From: Aphrophora alni | Taxonomy: Eukaryota; Arthropoda; Insecta; Hemiptera; Aphrophoridae | NCBI GenBank assembly: GCA_963513935.1 | Contig: OY740772.1 | Location: 106,427,797 to 106,491,796 of the forward strand | Direction: 5' to 3' | Length of the DNA stretch: 64,000 nt | In this document: positions 33,371 to 45,005 of the stretch, one piece after another | Numbering within the stretch: the stretch's first letter is position 1 | How the letters are laid out: every line of letters begins with the position of its first letter | Translations under genes and position numbers: made by a program | The notes under the pieces: model-generated | The model's database searches: none | What the model was told of the DNA's origin: nothing | Seen by the model: the letters and a program-made list of their open reading frames with translations, nothing else

Positions 33371-35240
33371 GATTTTTTTTATTATTACCATAATAGCGTC
33401 CACACAATTGTTTACAAAAATAATAATTTTGGAAAAATAAACAATAATAAATAAATACTCTGTTAGATTGCTAATCCCACTTTAATTAATACCCACAATA
33501 GTAGCTCAGTTTACTAACGGTTTCCATGATTTCAATAATAGACATTCTTTTATCTAACATACGTCAGGGGAAAGTTATGCAATATGAGTGTGCAATGCTT
33601 GTAGTATTTTTAAGCGGTAGGGGGTAACGTTGTATTTACTGTAAGTTGTATGAATAAAGATTCAAAATGTAAAAATAATAACAACGATCCACAAATATTG
33701 CACAACCTTTCTCTAATTTTTAAATAACCCAAATAGGCTCGACGGCGTTTTGGGTAAATTTTAATTTTTTTTTTTTAATTAATCACGGAGAGTAGATATT
33801 TACTTACTTAAGATTTATTACGTTGGTTTAAGTTATAAAGGTGCTTCAAATTTCACCGTACTTTGATCGAAATCTCATGGGTTGATTTTAAAATATTTTG
33901 GTATTGAACCATTTAACCTTTTTATTGATAATGACGGAATAAGACATTTTAGGGTAGATAAAAACAAATACATTGTAATCAGTTTTTGAGAGTCGTTATT
34001 TGCGCTCTAAGAAGTTCGATTTTTGTTGTTTTAAAATCACCATAAATAGTCAAAGTGAGTTTTCAAATTATGTCTGTTTGGTATAATTTGTTTGTTATGT
34101 TAGTACACTTCACTATATTTCCAAACTTTTACTTCCCTCCTTCCTGTGTTTATAAATAACTATAAATTACGATTTTCTAAAAATTAGCTATTTTGATGTT
34201 TTACATTACTAAACTGCCTCTAAGGGCAAACACAAAACTTATTGTTCGCAACTCTACAAAAATACCTTTAGGGGTGGTTATTAGTTAAAATATAAAATCA
34301 ACTATGTATACTGTTGTAAAATTCAGATATATAAAAACTCGAGAAATTATGATGAAATTTTAGTCAAATATATTGACCAAAACTACAATCAAAATGTCAA
34401 AAGAATTATTCATAAACGCATAAACGTTCTCCACACACAAACGTGTAGATAAAAGCTACATTCATTTTGCATCATCATCTCAATTAGTGCGGCTTAAAAA
34501 CGAGAAATAACCCAAAATAATTACAATACTCTTAACCTTTTAAGTTAATTATTTACTAACTTTCATCCATCTCTGCATTTATAAATGTCTTTTTTTTATA
34601 CAGGTGTGCCCCAGGAAGGTGTTGGAATGATTAACTTGTCGTGCAACAATAGTTTTTGAACCGATTTGGTTAAAATTTTCCATTAGTTTTTTATATAATT
34701 ATAAATTATACGACAGAATGTTTAAGTAAATATATTGTATACAAACGAAATGGCGCTGGTTTAAAACAAAATAAAGTTTTTGGGGGTGATTATCTTATTA
34801 CTACATTGTTATTAAATCAGAAACTTTACTAATTTTCATTTAGTTTGAAGCTAGTTATAAAGGAAACAACAATAAATCAAAGAAGAAACAATCACCACTA
34901 TCCAAATTGGAAACTATCTACGCTATTCATTGATAGCACAGTCGATATAGTGCTGCTAAAAAACGTATTATGGGATTTTGAGAATTTAATTTTATCTGTA
35001 TTGATGCTGTGGGAATAAACTCGTTCTTTTAAGTAGTTTTAAGTCACTAACGATTACGTCTACTTCAAGACCATTATTAATTGTGATTGCTTTATACTCT
35101 ATTAAAAAAGATATAATTAAAAACATCAAAAAAGTTAACTAATGAATAAGTCTATTTCAAACAGTACAATTTAAAAACTATTCAACAATGCACCATAACA
35201 AACACAACAGGTATTTCTTAAATTAACATAACAGCTGATT
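33371..35240. other. AT-rich region with no recognised gene
   Basis: At 34599-34625, CAGGTGTGCCCCAGGAAGG is followed by generic AT-rich DNA. No frame or repeat that I can place. Confidence 0.5.
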
Positions 35241-35569
35241 TATTTTAAACAGCGGCCATTTTGTTTGCATGCAATATATTTACTAGAACAGTCTGTGGTA
35301 TACTGTTACATAATATATCTACAACATTCTTGCAAAATTTTAACCAAACTGGTCCATTATCTAGGACAAATCAGACATTGGAAGAACGGAGGAGACTGTA
35401 TACAACCAAAATAGTAGATACTCTCACTGTAACTCCAGTTGGCGTTTGTCTATTAAATAAATCACCCATTTAGTTGAGTCTGCTTTAATGTTAACTCAGG
35501 ATTCTGCTCCAACTTCTGACGACTTTGATTAAATATCTCCCAACTTCAAGAAGGCTCACTCTTTTTCAA

Positions 35570-35995
35570 TATACAGAATGTCTACAATGTATTATCCAAA
35601 ATTTCACCAGTTATGTTTTTAGTTTTTAGCTGATAACTTGGTTATCTTTTGAGCTACGGAAAAAACAAAAAAGTTTCGTTTTTCTTAAAAAAAAACTTTT
35701 TTTTGTTTCCTAAAATTTAGTGGTTTTAGAGATATTTGACTTTAAATATTTTAAATATATTAACACTTTTCAATATATACAAAAGTTTTGGTTTTTTGCA
35801 GTGATAAAAAGGCTATGTATTTGAGCTCAATATCTTTTCTATTTTTTCCAAATATATTCAGTGTTTACTGAAAGAAAAAAAATGCCGGATAAATAGAAAA
35901 CTAAGCATTTACGGACTTATGTTTATTGGAACGTTTTTTCCTATTTTCACTTATAAGTAAAATTTAAGACAAGATTTTCTAGACACTCTGTATAT
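35570..35995. mobile_element. Short non-autonomous DNA element (family E) with terminal inverted repeats
   Basis: Ends ATATACAGAATGTCT and AGACACTCTGTATAT are inverted repeats next to TA dinucleotides, as in mariner-type MITEs. The interior carries TTTAGTGGTTTTAGAGATAT, shared with the relic at 5760-6250. No coding capacity. Confidence 0.7.
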
Positions 35996-36440
35996 TTGAT
36001 GAGCATTTCCTAAATATATCATTGACAAAATCTCTTTATAAGAAAAAAATCAAGCTTACACTTAAACTCTTTTACAATCGTATTTGCAAACTGATGGAGA
36101 AATAGTTAAGTGACATCGGGTTTATTGCTTCGAAATTAACCATCTGCTTTGTAAAAAATTATGTATTTTCCATCACTGACAATTAGCAGATCACATTTAA
36201 TTTTGTCCTACAAAATGTCTTTTCCTTAAGTCAGATACTGTTTACAGCGTTTTAATTCCTGACTTGGCACAGACGAATTGTGAATACCTTAAAATCTTGT
36301 AGTATGCCTTAGTCAGTGATTTTAATGTACAACTTGTAGCTAGTTTAGAGAACGCTTTTTCTTAGATCAGTGTGCTTAGGAATAACACGATTATTGTGGC
36401 CATCAACATAATGAAGATTCACTGCTTATTGTTATATATT

Positions 36441-36696
36441 GTTTATATGTGCATATGTATGTATGTGTATGTATATGTGTGTATGTGTATGTATGTATAT
36501 ATATGTATGTTAGTGTGTATGTATATGTATATGTATGTATGTATGTGTGTATGTGTATATAGATGTATATATGTGTATGTGTATGTGTATGTGTATGTGT
36601 GTGTGTATGTATATATATATATGTGTGTATATGTGTATGTATGTGTATATATATATGTATGTGTGTGTGCGCGAGTGTGTGTGTGTGTGTATGTGT
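36441..36696. repeat. Compound TG/TATG microsatellite
   Basis: About 255 bp of alternating TATG, TGTG, TATA and GTGT units, with a single GCGCGAG interruption at about 36668. It creates a spurious 123-codon frame. Confidence 0.95.
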
Positions 36697-36950
36697 TTAT
36701 AGTTTTATTATTGTATTTCTATTTTTTTAGTGTTTTATGTTGATCTGAATTGGTTTGTCATAGAAGCCAAATCCTAGTTTTCTAAATGTAATTTGTGTGT
36801 GTATATGTAGGTTGGACTGGTCGGTCACATTGTTTTTCTCCCATCGAGCTATATTGTTAGAAATGTATAGAGTATTTCATCCCAAACAGGTTTTAACCTC
36901 GGGATGAAGTGACCCTTTGCTATTATCTTGTAATACAGCAGGAAGTATTT

Positions 36951-36954
<4 letters not shown>

Positions 36955-36984
<30 letters not shown>
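36955..36984. repeat. (TTA)n microsatellite
   Basis: Ten TTA units followed by imperfect AT-rich sequence. Confidence 0.95.
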
Positions 36985-36986
<2 letters not shown>

Positions 36987-37229
36987 ATTATTGTTTATTA
37001 TGTTATTATGAATTTTATTTTATATGTATTATTAAGCATATAAGATTGTAAAATTTTTCCTGTTAAAATTATGTATAAAAGAGGGTCAAATAAATAAATT
37101 TTCATTTTTTTTCATATTTATATATGTACTCTGTTACCAAACTTGCCATTTAACTACTGGAGGTATGGTAATAAATCTCTTCAATTAGTAATCAATAAGA
37201 ATTAAGAGAGCTGTCAATATAATTAAAAA

Positions 37230-37310
37230 TCTCTACACGGTACAAGAAACCAACTTTTGGACATTACATTTAGAGGATCTACTTGTTTTACTTGTAATAG
37301 GGCTGGGTAG
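37230..37310 (+). repeat. Interspersed repeat family A, 3' end fragment
   Basis: AAACCAACTTTTGGACATT and TTTAGAGGATCTACTTGTTT match the ends of the copies at 48.5 and 61.1 kb. Confidence 0.6.
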
Positions 37311-37660
37311 GTACGATGATTTCGCAAATCAATTTGTTTCTTAATTGATTTTCTACGTATAAATGTATATTTCTTCTTTTAGCATCCTACAGGTCGTGAA
37401 GAAGTCACGAATTATGACGTGGAATTGAGTACAATCGGTGCCGTTGTTGGATTGTAGCAGTAACATAGCATATTGTAATGTTAGTACAAAAAGAATATTT
37501 CTCTGAATGGATGTTGAAAATTTGAGATTTTTTACAAATAGTATTGTTTTTTTAAGTTAAAGTTTATAAATTCCATATTGTCTTATGTATGCTTTAAAAT
37601 AAGTTTATTACTAAATTACTTACGTCTTAGCAATCTTGTGTTTAGTATTTATTTATTAAT

Positions 37661-37709
37661 ATTTCATTACAGCTGTTTCGGTATAACATATACCATCATC
37701 AGATGAAAC
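37661..37709 (-). ncRNA. Hammerhead-ribozyme-like motif, minus strand
   Basis: On the minus strand, stem I GTTTCAT pairs with ATGAAAT. The core CTGATGA is followed by stem II GGTATA-TGT-TATACC, then GAAA, a palindromic stem III ACAGCTGT and the cleavage-site-like TA. There is one extra U between the core and stem II. Stem III has no loop, so activity would need a dimer. Confidence 0.75.
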
Positions 37710-37922
37710 AACACACTGATACACATTTCACAAAAATAAACAAACATAAAATGTTTGGTACTGCAGTACAAGTCGAAAATAATATAAAATAAAGTTTAGA
37801 TAGTTTAGATAATATAGCCACATCTTTCTAACGTGGTGGTCAACTGTTCACTCTGCAGTACCAAACATTAAATGTTTATTTATTTTTGTGAAATGTGTAT
37901 CAGTGTGTTGTATAAATGTGTT

Positions 37923-37971
37923 GTTTCATCTGATGATGGTATATCTTATACCGAAACAGCTGTAATGAAAT
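37923..37971 (+). ncRNA. Hammerhead-ribozyme-like motif, plus strand
   Basis: Same architecture as 37661-37709: stem I GTTTCAT / ATGAAAT, core CTGATGA, stem II GGTATA-TCT-TATACC, GAAA, palindrome ACAGCTGT, then A before the stem I 3' strand. All invariant core bases are present. The stem II loop differs by one base from the minus-strand copy. Confidence 0.78.
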
Positions 37972-38135
37972 ATTAATGAATAAATACTGAACACAAGATT
38001 GCTATGACGTAAGTAATTTAATAATAAACTTAAAGTTTATTGTAAAATAAACAAATCAATTTATTTTAAAAATCAATATTAATTTTATTCACACCCAATT
38101 TCATTTCCTTTTCAACGTCATAACATCTAGATTTA

Positions 38136-38279
38136 GTTGGGTTAGGTTAGGTTAGGTTAGGTTAGGTTAGGTTAGGTTAGATTAGGTTAGGTTAGGTTAG
38201 ATTAGGTTAGGTTAGGTTAGATTAGGTTAGGTTAGGTTAGTTTAGGTTAGGTTAGGTTAGGATAGGTTAGGTTAGGTTA
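38136..38279 (+). repeat. (TTAGG)n telomere-type array
   Basis: About 144 bp of GGTTA units with scattered single-base variants (GATTAG, GTTTAG). An interstitial copy of the insect telomere pentamer. Confidence 0.95.
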
Positions 38280-38424
38280 TATTTACCCAACTAATTCGCG
38301 AAAGATATTGCGTTGAAATTTATTACTCCAAATGATGACGTCATTTTACCGGAAGTCAAACGACTCAACTTCGCTCTCAGTTAATAGTTGCCAACTGCTA
38401 TCGGGTTTGGAAAGGTTAGGTATT
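38280..38424 (+). repeat. Spacer unit between TTAGG arrays, copy 1
   Basis: Starts ATATTTACCCAACTAATTCG and ends with AACTGCTATCGGGTTTGGAA. It recurs almost unchanged at 38652-38787. Confidence 0.9.
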
Positions 38425-38651
38425 TTAGGTTAGGTTAGGTTAGGTTAGGTTAGGTTAGGTTAGGTTAGGTTAGGTTAGGTTAGGTTAGGTTAGGTTAGGT
38501 TAGGTTAGGTTAGGTTAGGTTAGGTTAGGTTAGGTTAGGTTAGATTAGGTTAGGTTAGGTTAGATTAGGTTATGTTAGATTAGGTTAGGTTAGGTTAGGT
38601 TAGGTTAGTTTAGGTTAGGTTAGGTTAGGTTAGGTTAGGTTAGGTTAGGTT
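38425..38651 (+). repeat. (TTAGG)n telomere-type array
   Basis: About 227 bp, mostly perfect GGTTA units with a few GATTA and TTTA variants towards the end. Confidence 0.95.
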
Positions 38652-38787
38652 ATATTTACCCAACTAATTCGCGAAAGATGTAGCGTTGAAATTTATTACT
38701 CCAAATGATGACGTCATTTTACCGGAAGTCAAACGACTCAACTTTGCACTCAGTTCTGTTGCCAACTGCTATCGGGTTTGGAAAGCT
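38652..38787 (+). repeat. Spacer unit between TTAGG arrays, copy 2
   Basis: Near-identical to 38280-38424, including ATGATGACGTCATTTTACCG and CGGAAGTCAAACGACTCAAC. Together with the arrays it forms a higher-order repeat of about 370 bp. Confidence 0.9.
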
Positions 38788-39057
38788 TAATTATGTCGAA
38801 CGATATTCAAACTATAATAAATGAGTTGACAAATTGTATAAAGGGGCCGTCTATAAGAAAGTGTCGACACCAATAAAAAAGATAATAAATGAGCAAATAC
38901 AACCGTGGTTTGATAGAGATTGTGCTGTAACCAGAAAGCAGGTATTTAAACTTTTAAATTTATTTAGAAATATTAATAGTTATACTCTGATGGTATACAA
39001 AATAACTAAGATGGTAAGACATTAGTAATTTTCCCGATGGGTTCTGGTTGGATCTAT

Positions 39058-39250
39058 ACAAGTAGTCTTAGGTTAGATCCCTTTCTACATCTTTCCTACT
39101 AGCTCTCTCTTCCAACTTTTGTCCATTTTGATGATATTAAAATATTCGAAAGCTAGGGATCTTTATTGAGTAAACTTTTCTTCTTTTTGTTTAATAAAGC
39201 GATGATAACCGAGAGGTTTTACTCTTTTAAACAACAAGAAACAAATTTTA
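39058..39250 (+). repeat. SINE-like repeat family B
   Basis: GTCTTAGGTTAGATCCCTTT, CTACTAGCTCTCTCTTCC, and the end GATGATAACCGAGAGGTTTT with AAACAACAAGAAAC. Confidence 0.8.
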
Positions 39251-39734
39251 AATAAATAGCGCCGATTTGTTTACTGAAATTTAATAGCATCTATGAAAAG
39301 TTAATATAAATTTTCAATGATAGAAGATAAAATTTTGTATATTACATACAATTTAATTATTTTATAATTGTTTGGATGCAATGGCTTCTTGTATAAAATC
39401 CATATTTTATTTTCTCTTATGTTTTATTTGAGTTCCGATAAGTTTAAATACACTATATAAATACAGACTGAAATGTATTTCTTTAGCATGAATTTAATTT
39501 AAAATCCCACACTTTGATAACTGAGGTGTTCTTTTAATAATTATTGTTCAAACGTTTAATTGGTTATTTATTATACATTATATATATTTTTTAAAAAAGT
39601 ATTTATTATAAGACAAATCTAAATTTTAAACACATTTTACAGATTAGAAATTTAAATAAAATAAAAATTTTTAAAATAGGGAAATAATGACTGCCTTCAT
39701 TAAATAATTTTGTCTTAAAAATAAGAAATTATTC

Positions 39735-39990
39735 AATTTTGCACCTTGTTGTTTGAAGGCGAAAAACCTTTTGGTTATCTTCGCCTCATAAAAAAAGAAA
39801 GAAAGAAAAGAACATAAAATAAAGTCTACCCTAACTCTCGAATACTCTAATAGCGTTAGGCTCTGAAAAGAACAAGAGTTGGTCAAGAGAGGATAGGAAA
39901 GTGAAATAGAGGAACCTAACCCAACAAAACATGTAAAAATGTGTAGATTCAGATAGGATTCCTCAGGATTACTAAACCTGTATAAATGAG
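39735..39990 (-). repeat. SINE-like repeat family B, minus orientation
   Basis: Reverse copy: TTTGAAGGCGAAAAACCTTT, CTCTCGAATACTCTAATAGC, AAGAACAAGAGTTGGTCAAG and GTAGATTCAGATAGGATTCC. Confidence 0.8.
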
Positions 39991-40604
39991 CCCCTGAAGG
40001 TAAGTGAAATTAGTTAAAAGATTCATTAAAATTAATAGAAGGGTTTTATCTCCTTTTGGAGTAATAATAGCAACAAAAATACCTTTATAATAGCAACAAA
40101 TAAGTAGTTAAAATGTTTTTTTCTATTCGTCAAAATTTCTCAACCTTATTAAATAAATTATTAAACTTTTTATAGTTTCATAAGTATAAAATAAATCTTT
40201 AGAATCAAAAAATATTTGTCCTCGTAAAAATTATAATTGATATAACTTACAGAAATTTGGCCATTCTACATAAGATACCAATTAGAATTGCAAAAAACTT
40301 TGTTAATAATATACATATTTGTTTCCATGAAATTAACTGATCTCATATAATTCACATGGCAAAATGGAACATCTTAAAGTTATTTTCTGAATAATTTAAA
40401 TATAAATGTATCCATTCTTTGGGATTCCCAATTTTTAAAAAATGTTTTGTATAATTTAGAAAAAAAAATTCTTGATAGTTCATGATATTTTTGCATAACT
40501 TGGAGAAAATGTGGTGCACAGAAATAAAACCTATGAGATCGACTTTCAATAAATTTAAGCATTCTATAATTAAATACAATACAAAAACTTAAAAATAAGA
40601 GAAG

Positions 40605-40825
40605 AAACAACCCTGGGAACTATCGGACCCTAGGGTTCCTAACTGTATCTCCACCTTTCTTCATGTAGTATTGAGTTAGATCCCTCTCTTTTATATTTCC
40701 TATCGTGTCTTTCTTAATCAAAACTTGTTCTCTACCGACCCATTCAATCCTTATTTTGTTATTTTCTTCATTTTATCAAGTCGATTTAGACAAAGAGTTT
40801 TTCGCCTTTTAAAAACAAGGATAGA
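40605..40825 (+). repeat. SINE-like repeat family B
   Basis: CTGGGAACTATCGGACCCTA, TTCTTCATGTAGTATTGAGT, GTGTCTTTCTTAATCAAAAC and the end AGAGTTTTTCGCCTTTTAAA. Confidence 0.8.
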
Positions 40826-40962
40826 AACAAAAATCAAAACAAAATGAAGAGCAACGACACTAATCGCGACCGTAATCGATTAGACAAGTTTAGAAAATTG
40901 AGATTTTGATTTCAGACTGATATGTTTTCAATTAGTTATAGTTTAGTTATTGTAGCTCATGT

Positions 40963-41004
40963 ATCACTGAGGATGGCGACTTTGTCGTTAAAACGGGTTT
41001 GATT
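40963..41004 (+). ncRNA. Degenerate hammerhead-like motif
   Basis: Core CTGAGGA, stem II GGCGAC-TTT-GTCGTT, then AAAA where GAAA is expected, so an invariant G is lost. It is the same subfamily as 54483-54528 and 55086-55130 and is probably inactive. Confidence 0.5.
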
Positions 41005-41149
41005 AAGTAAACAAAATTTTTGTGAGAACTTGTGTTCGAGTTTTATTCTATCTGATAAGTTATCCTGTGATAAGTTAGTGATGATGTACGTATATTGAGA
41101 TTTGTCAACTATTATCATTATTATTATTATTAGTAGTACTGTGTAATAG

Positions 41150-41825
41150 TTATTTGTGCAACTAGTGAGCAAAGTGGCACTTTGCTCACGAATTGCACAT
41201 TATACTTTGTCTACAGTTATTTTGGCAATAAAAACAGTTCATACTGGCGGTCGTACTTTTTCCTTGATTTGACAGGAAGGAGATTTAGTACAACGTTGTT
41301 AGCTTATTCCGCTAATTTAGGCGGGGGTATTTGACAGGTTTTCATCCTCTGAACTGTCCATATTTTAAAATTAACTACACAAAATATAGCAGTAGTGCTA
41401 TACAACGCATCAACACTGAGCAGAAGTTCTCACGTCAAAACTGAGGTTATTTATGAATATTACAAATAACTTAGGTGTATTGTTGAGGAAACGGGATTGC
41501 CAACTTCAAAACTCGGCAAACGAAAAATACTCTCCGTGTACATACACTGTCAATCATCTTCATGAATAATTACTTCCTTTTTCAACTTTAAAACGTTGTT
41601 TTGTTATTTATTTGTGTTATTTTACATGTAAGAATTAATCTAACCTACATACGGGACATTTTCTGTATATTATAAATTAATTCAAATTAACTTAACCTAA
41701 TTTTCGTTTTGTTTGGTTGCTATTCGGAGTGGGCAAAGTGAACCTGTTGAGAAATCAGCTGTTTTGCAAACTAATTTAAATGAACTAAATGCCACTTTGT
41801 CAACAACTATAGACAAAATTCGTTA
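41150..41825 (+). repeat. Dispersed duplication pair F, copy 1
   Basis: Shares long near-identical blocks with 44375-45005: GTGCAACTAGTGAGCAAAGT, GAATATTACAAATAACTTAG, TAACATACGGGACATTT-like DNA and ATGCCACTTTGTCAACAACT. The start is itself palindromic (AGTGAGCAAAGTG / CACTTTGCTCAC). No coding sequence. It may be a non-autonomous transposon. Confidence 0.75.
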
Positions 41826-41885
41826 TTGGATGTATTCCGCAAGAAAACCACAATACAAAAGTTTCTACTGTGCATTTACCCCGTT

Positions 41886-42164
41886 TTATTGTAACGCAAT
41901 TTTCCTATCGTCGCAACTTTGAACGCTCAAAAGCGAAGGATTTATCGAAAAACAGCTTTCACCATCGTTTTTCTTGTCAAATTTTACATGAATATCATGT
42001 ATCACATATCCAACTTCATATTTAAAAAAATATTTGATTCGAGATAGCGGATCCACAATGGTGGACAAAATTTCAAACCTACAAAAAGTATAATTTTTTA
42101 AACTATGTAAATTCCCATTTGTTTCTGCCTCCAAGTACTTCTCAGTTATACAATATAAAGCCAT
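41886..42164 (-). other. 92-codon open frame, unknown
   Basis: Starts at ATG 42164 (MALYCITEKYLEAETNGNLH) and ends DRKIALQ; the TAA stop lies inside CAATAAAA, which could serve as a poly(A) signal. The predicted protein has no signal peptide, membrane segment or motif I recognise. It is longer than most chance frames here, but with no neighbouring exon or homologue I cannot call it a gene. Confidence 0.25.
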
Positions 42165-43085
42165 TTATATACTTAAAAATCACCATATGTAACTTGTTTA
42201 TTTGTTGAATTTATCATGTTTCGCTTGTGCCGGCGAAACAGCTGTTTATGAAAAAATATTAGACAACAAATTTCCTTAGATATTAATTTTATTATATTCT
42301 GTTTAATTATACGGCATAATATTAACTAAGAAACATGTCAAGTTTTGAAAATGATCCAATGATTTTATTTTAGCAAACTACATCACTTTTACTTCAAAGT
42401 GTTAATTTTAAGCAGACGCGTGAAAATACCTATAAGCTTTATTGGCAAGAAAACCTGTCGGTGATATTGTTTATAATCCGTGTCAAACTTGCCCTTCATT
42501 AAAATTTATTTTTAGCTCTACCTACATATTTCTATTTGGTATGGGAAACATTCTTTTGCTTCAATGTTATTCTTTCCGTTCAAATATATAACTAAGACGC
42601 TTGCAGATTTCGTTCACTGATGCCAGATAACGCTTATGTTTCTGTGTTGTATACTCTTGTATTGTTATATATTTTCATATTCTAATTTCAAAATGTTCAC
42701 CATTTATTTTAATCTTAAAGTTTAAGTAAAAAAAGATTAAAATTATAAAATTCGAAAATGTTTTATTTTTGTGCTAATTTTGACAATTACAAAGAAATTA
42801 ATTTTGTTTTTTTTGATAACTTCGTTATGTTTTAACTTATTGAAAACAATGGCTTAAATATTACAGATATTGTGTTCACTAAGATGGTACAAATCTCGTC
42901 TATTTTATAAACGATATTTTTGTTGTTTCAATCAGAAAATGACACTAAATTTCAGTAGTAATGAGCATTTAATAAAAATACACCCATCTCTCGAAAACCG
43001 TTGTAAACTGTTATATAGTGTGTTCGGAAAATCGCTATGAACTGAATTAATTCTTAATTATTTTTCTTTGCAGTTTTCAAAATTA
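42165..43085. other. AT-rich region with no recognised gene
   Basis: No exon, repeat or element could be placed between the 41.9-kb frame and the family A copy. Confidence 0.5.
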
Positions 43086-43089
43086 TTAT

Positions 43090-43600
43090 TATTTTTATTT
43101 ACACAGTTTGGTAATCGACAAAAATTACGATCTCTGTTTTTGACAGATGGCCTCAGGAAACCAAAAAAACCGTCGTCCCTCCGTCGGCATTGTCGTCAGA
43201 AATCACAAAAATGAAAATAGAAATAAAAAATTTGGCAGGGGTATAATAACTGTAGTGATGTAGAATCATATTGAAAATTAGAAAAAAGTAATCAAAATGG
43301 TTAAAACGGCAGCCATTTAAAAATATTATGTTCTTTTGTTATTAAATTTATAACACACTAAATTTGATACAAAATTTCAAGTTTAAATTCTGCTTGTAAT
43401 GGTACCAACCCCATCTCTCTACGATGATAAATAGCGAAGTTATAGACAAAATTGTAATTTGGAAATATGATCACCCAAGAAAATGTAATATTTTTTACGA
43501 GATCCAGGTCCGAGTCGCCGATACGATTGTAGCTCCGTCAAACAGCTTCCAAGGCCGTCAGGGCCGACTCCTCCAACCCAAACTAAAACAGATTTAAGTT
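43090..43600 (+). repeat. Interspersed repeat family A
   Basis: Blocks ATTACGATCTCTGTTTTTGA, AGTAATCAAAATGGTTAAAA, TTATAACACACTAAATTTGA, CCAACCCCATCTCTCTACGA and AGGCCGTCAGGG, in family order. Confidence 0.8.
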
Positions 43601-44296
43601 TTTATGTAATTTTTACAATGGGTGAATTTAACTCCATGTTAAAAATGAAGAGGAAAAAACCATTATACTACGACACAAAAATTTGTAAAGTTAATTATAT
43701 CAAACAAACCTCACGGAAAAAAAAGAAAGTGACTAATTTGTAAAATACTATGAAACTGACAGTCATCATCAATCATTCTGGTAATTTCAATTTTATTTTG
43801 AACAAGGATTCACTTGTTTGAACGCTGTTTGATTCATTTGGATATAAACATTCACTTTCCATAATTTACGTTTGATTTAAATATCACCTCCAATTCAATT
43901 CACTAGAATGGCTTCTACTATTAATTTTTACTTTATGACAGATAACTTTCCAAAATGAAATTTTGTAGTAGATGATAGTCTACTAATGCACTTTCTTTGA
44001 ACCTATGGTGTGAATTTCATGAAAATCGTTAGAACATCTACTTTGGGCGTTTTACACCAATTTTATATAGAAAACTAATACACAACGTTTCGAGAGTGTA
44101 AATCAACTCCCGTTATCAAGTAATAAACCCAGAGCATACAAATTTAAAACACCAACATAGCCTATTAGCTTAGGAAAGACTAGTTTGACATCTTTTGTGT
44201 AATGTAATCGTGTGTTTTAGAGTCCGTAGATAACTTATAACAACACATACCTGTCTGTCCGTCTGTATTTTACTCGTTAACTCAGTTATCCTAACT

Positions 44297-44330
44297 AACC
44301 TAACGACCTAGCCTAACCTAACCTAACCTA
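44297..44330 (+). repeat. Short (CCTAA)n tract
   Basis: Four to six CCTAA units flanked by imperfect units. Confidence 0.85.
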
Positions 44331-44374
44331 CAGAAAAAAAATTAAAATACTATTTTGTTTGTCGTAAAAAGTGG

Positions 44375-45005
44375 AATAGTTATTTGTGCAACTAGTGAGC
44401 AAAGTGGCACTTTTTTAAACGAGAGAAAAATGTTGACGCACGAGACTTGCCGAGTGCGTCAATTTTATCGAGTTTAAAAAAGACACTTTGTTCACGAATT
44501 TCACATTTATACTTTGTCTACACTTGTTATTTTGTGACAAATAAAAAACATACTTTAGCAGTAACACAATTTAATAAAACATTAATTTAATACAATAGTG
44601 TTCAACCTCACGTCAAAACTGAGGTTATTTATGAATATTACAAATAACTTAGGTGTATTGTTGAGGAAACGGGATTGCAAACGAAAAATACTTTCCGTGT
44701 ACATACACTGTCAATCAATTTTATGAATAATTTCTTTTCTTTTCAACTTTAAAACGTTGTTTTGTTGTTTATTTATGTTATTTTACATTGTAAGAATTAA
44801 TCTAACATACATACGGGACATTTCCTGTATATTATAAATCAATTCAAATAAACTTATCCTAAATTTCGTTTTGTTCGGTTGCCGTTCGGAGTGAGCAAAG
44901 TAGCGGGCAAAGTAGTGGGCAAAGTGAAACTGTTGAGAAATCAGCTGTTTTGCAAACTAATTTTAAATGAACAAAATGCCACTTTGTCAACAACTGTAGA
45001 CAAAA
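44375..45005 (+). repeat. Dispersed duplication pair F, copy 2
   Basis: Second copy of 41150-41825. Here the palindromic start holds an extra segment (TTTAAACGAGAGAAAAATG) and a block near 44890 is triplicated (AGCAAAGTAGCGGGCAAAGT). Confidence 0.75.

Larger units (their letters stand above)
37568..38029. mobile_element. Foldback element with two hammerhead-like motifs, 11-bp flanking repeats
   Basis: Two long arms (about 37605-37763 and 37853-38029) are inverted copies around a unique centre. Each arm carries a hammerhead-ribozyme-like motif, one on each strand. The direct repeat TTAAAGTTTAT flanks the unit (37557-37567 and 38030-38040), which marks it as an insertion. A related unit is at 56835-57176. 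No coding sequence. I interpret it as a non-autonomous unit related to Penelope-like retroelements, whose terminal repeats are known to carry minimal hammerheads. Confidence 0.75.

Noticed and set aside
36372..36743. 123-codon plus-strand frame of Met, Tyr, Val and Cys
   Set aside because: It is the translation of a TG/TATG microsatellite.
38136..38651. TTAGG arrays as a true chromosome end
   Set aside because: Unique and repetitive DNA continues on both sides and the arrays are short, so they are interstitial.
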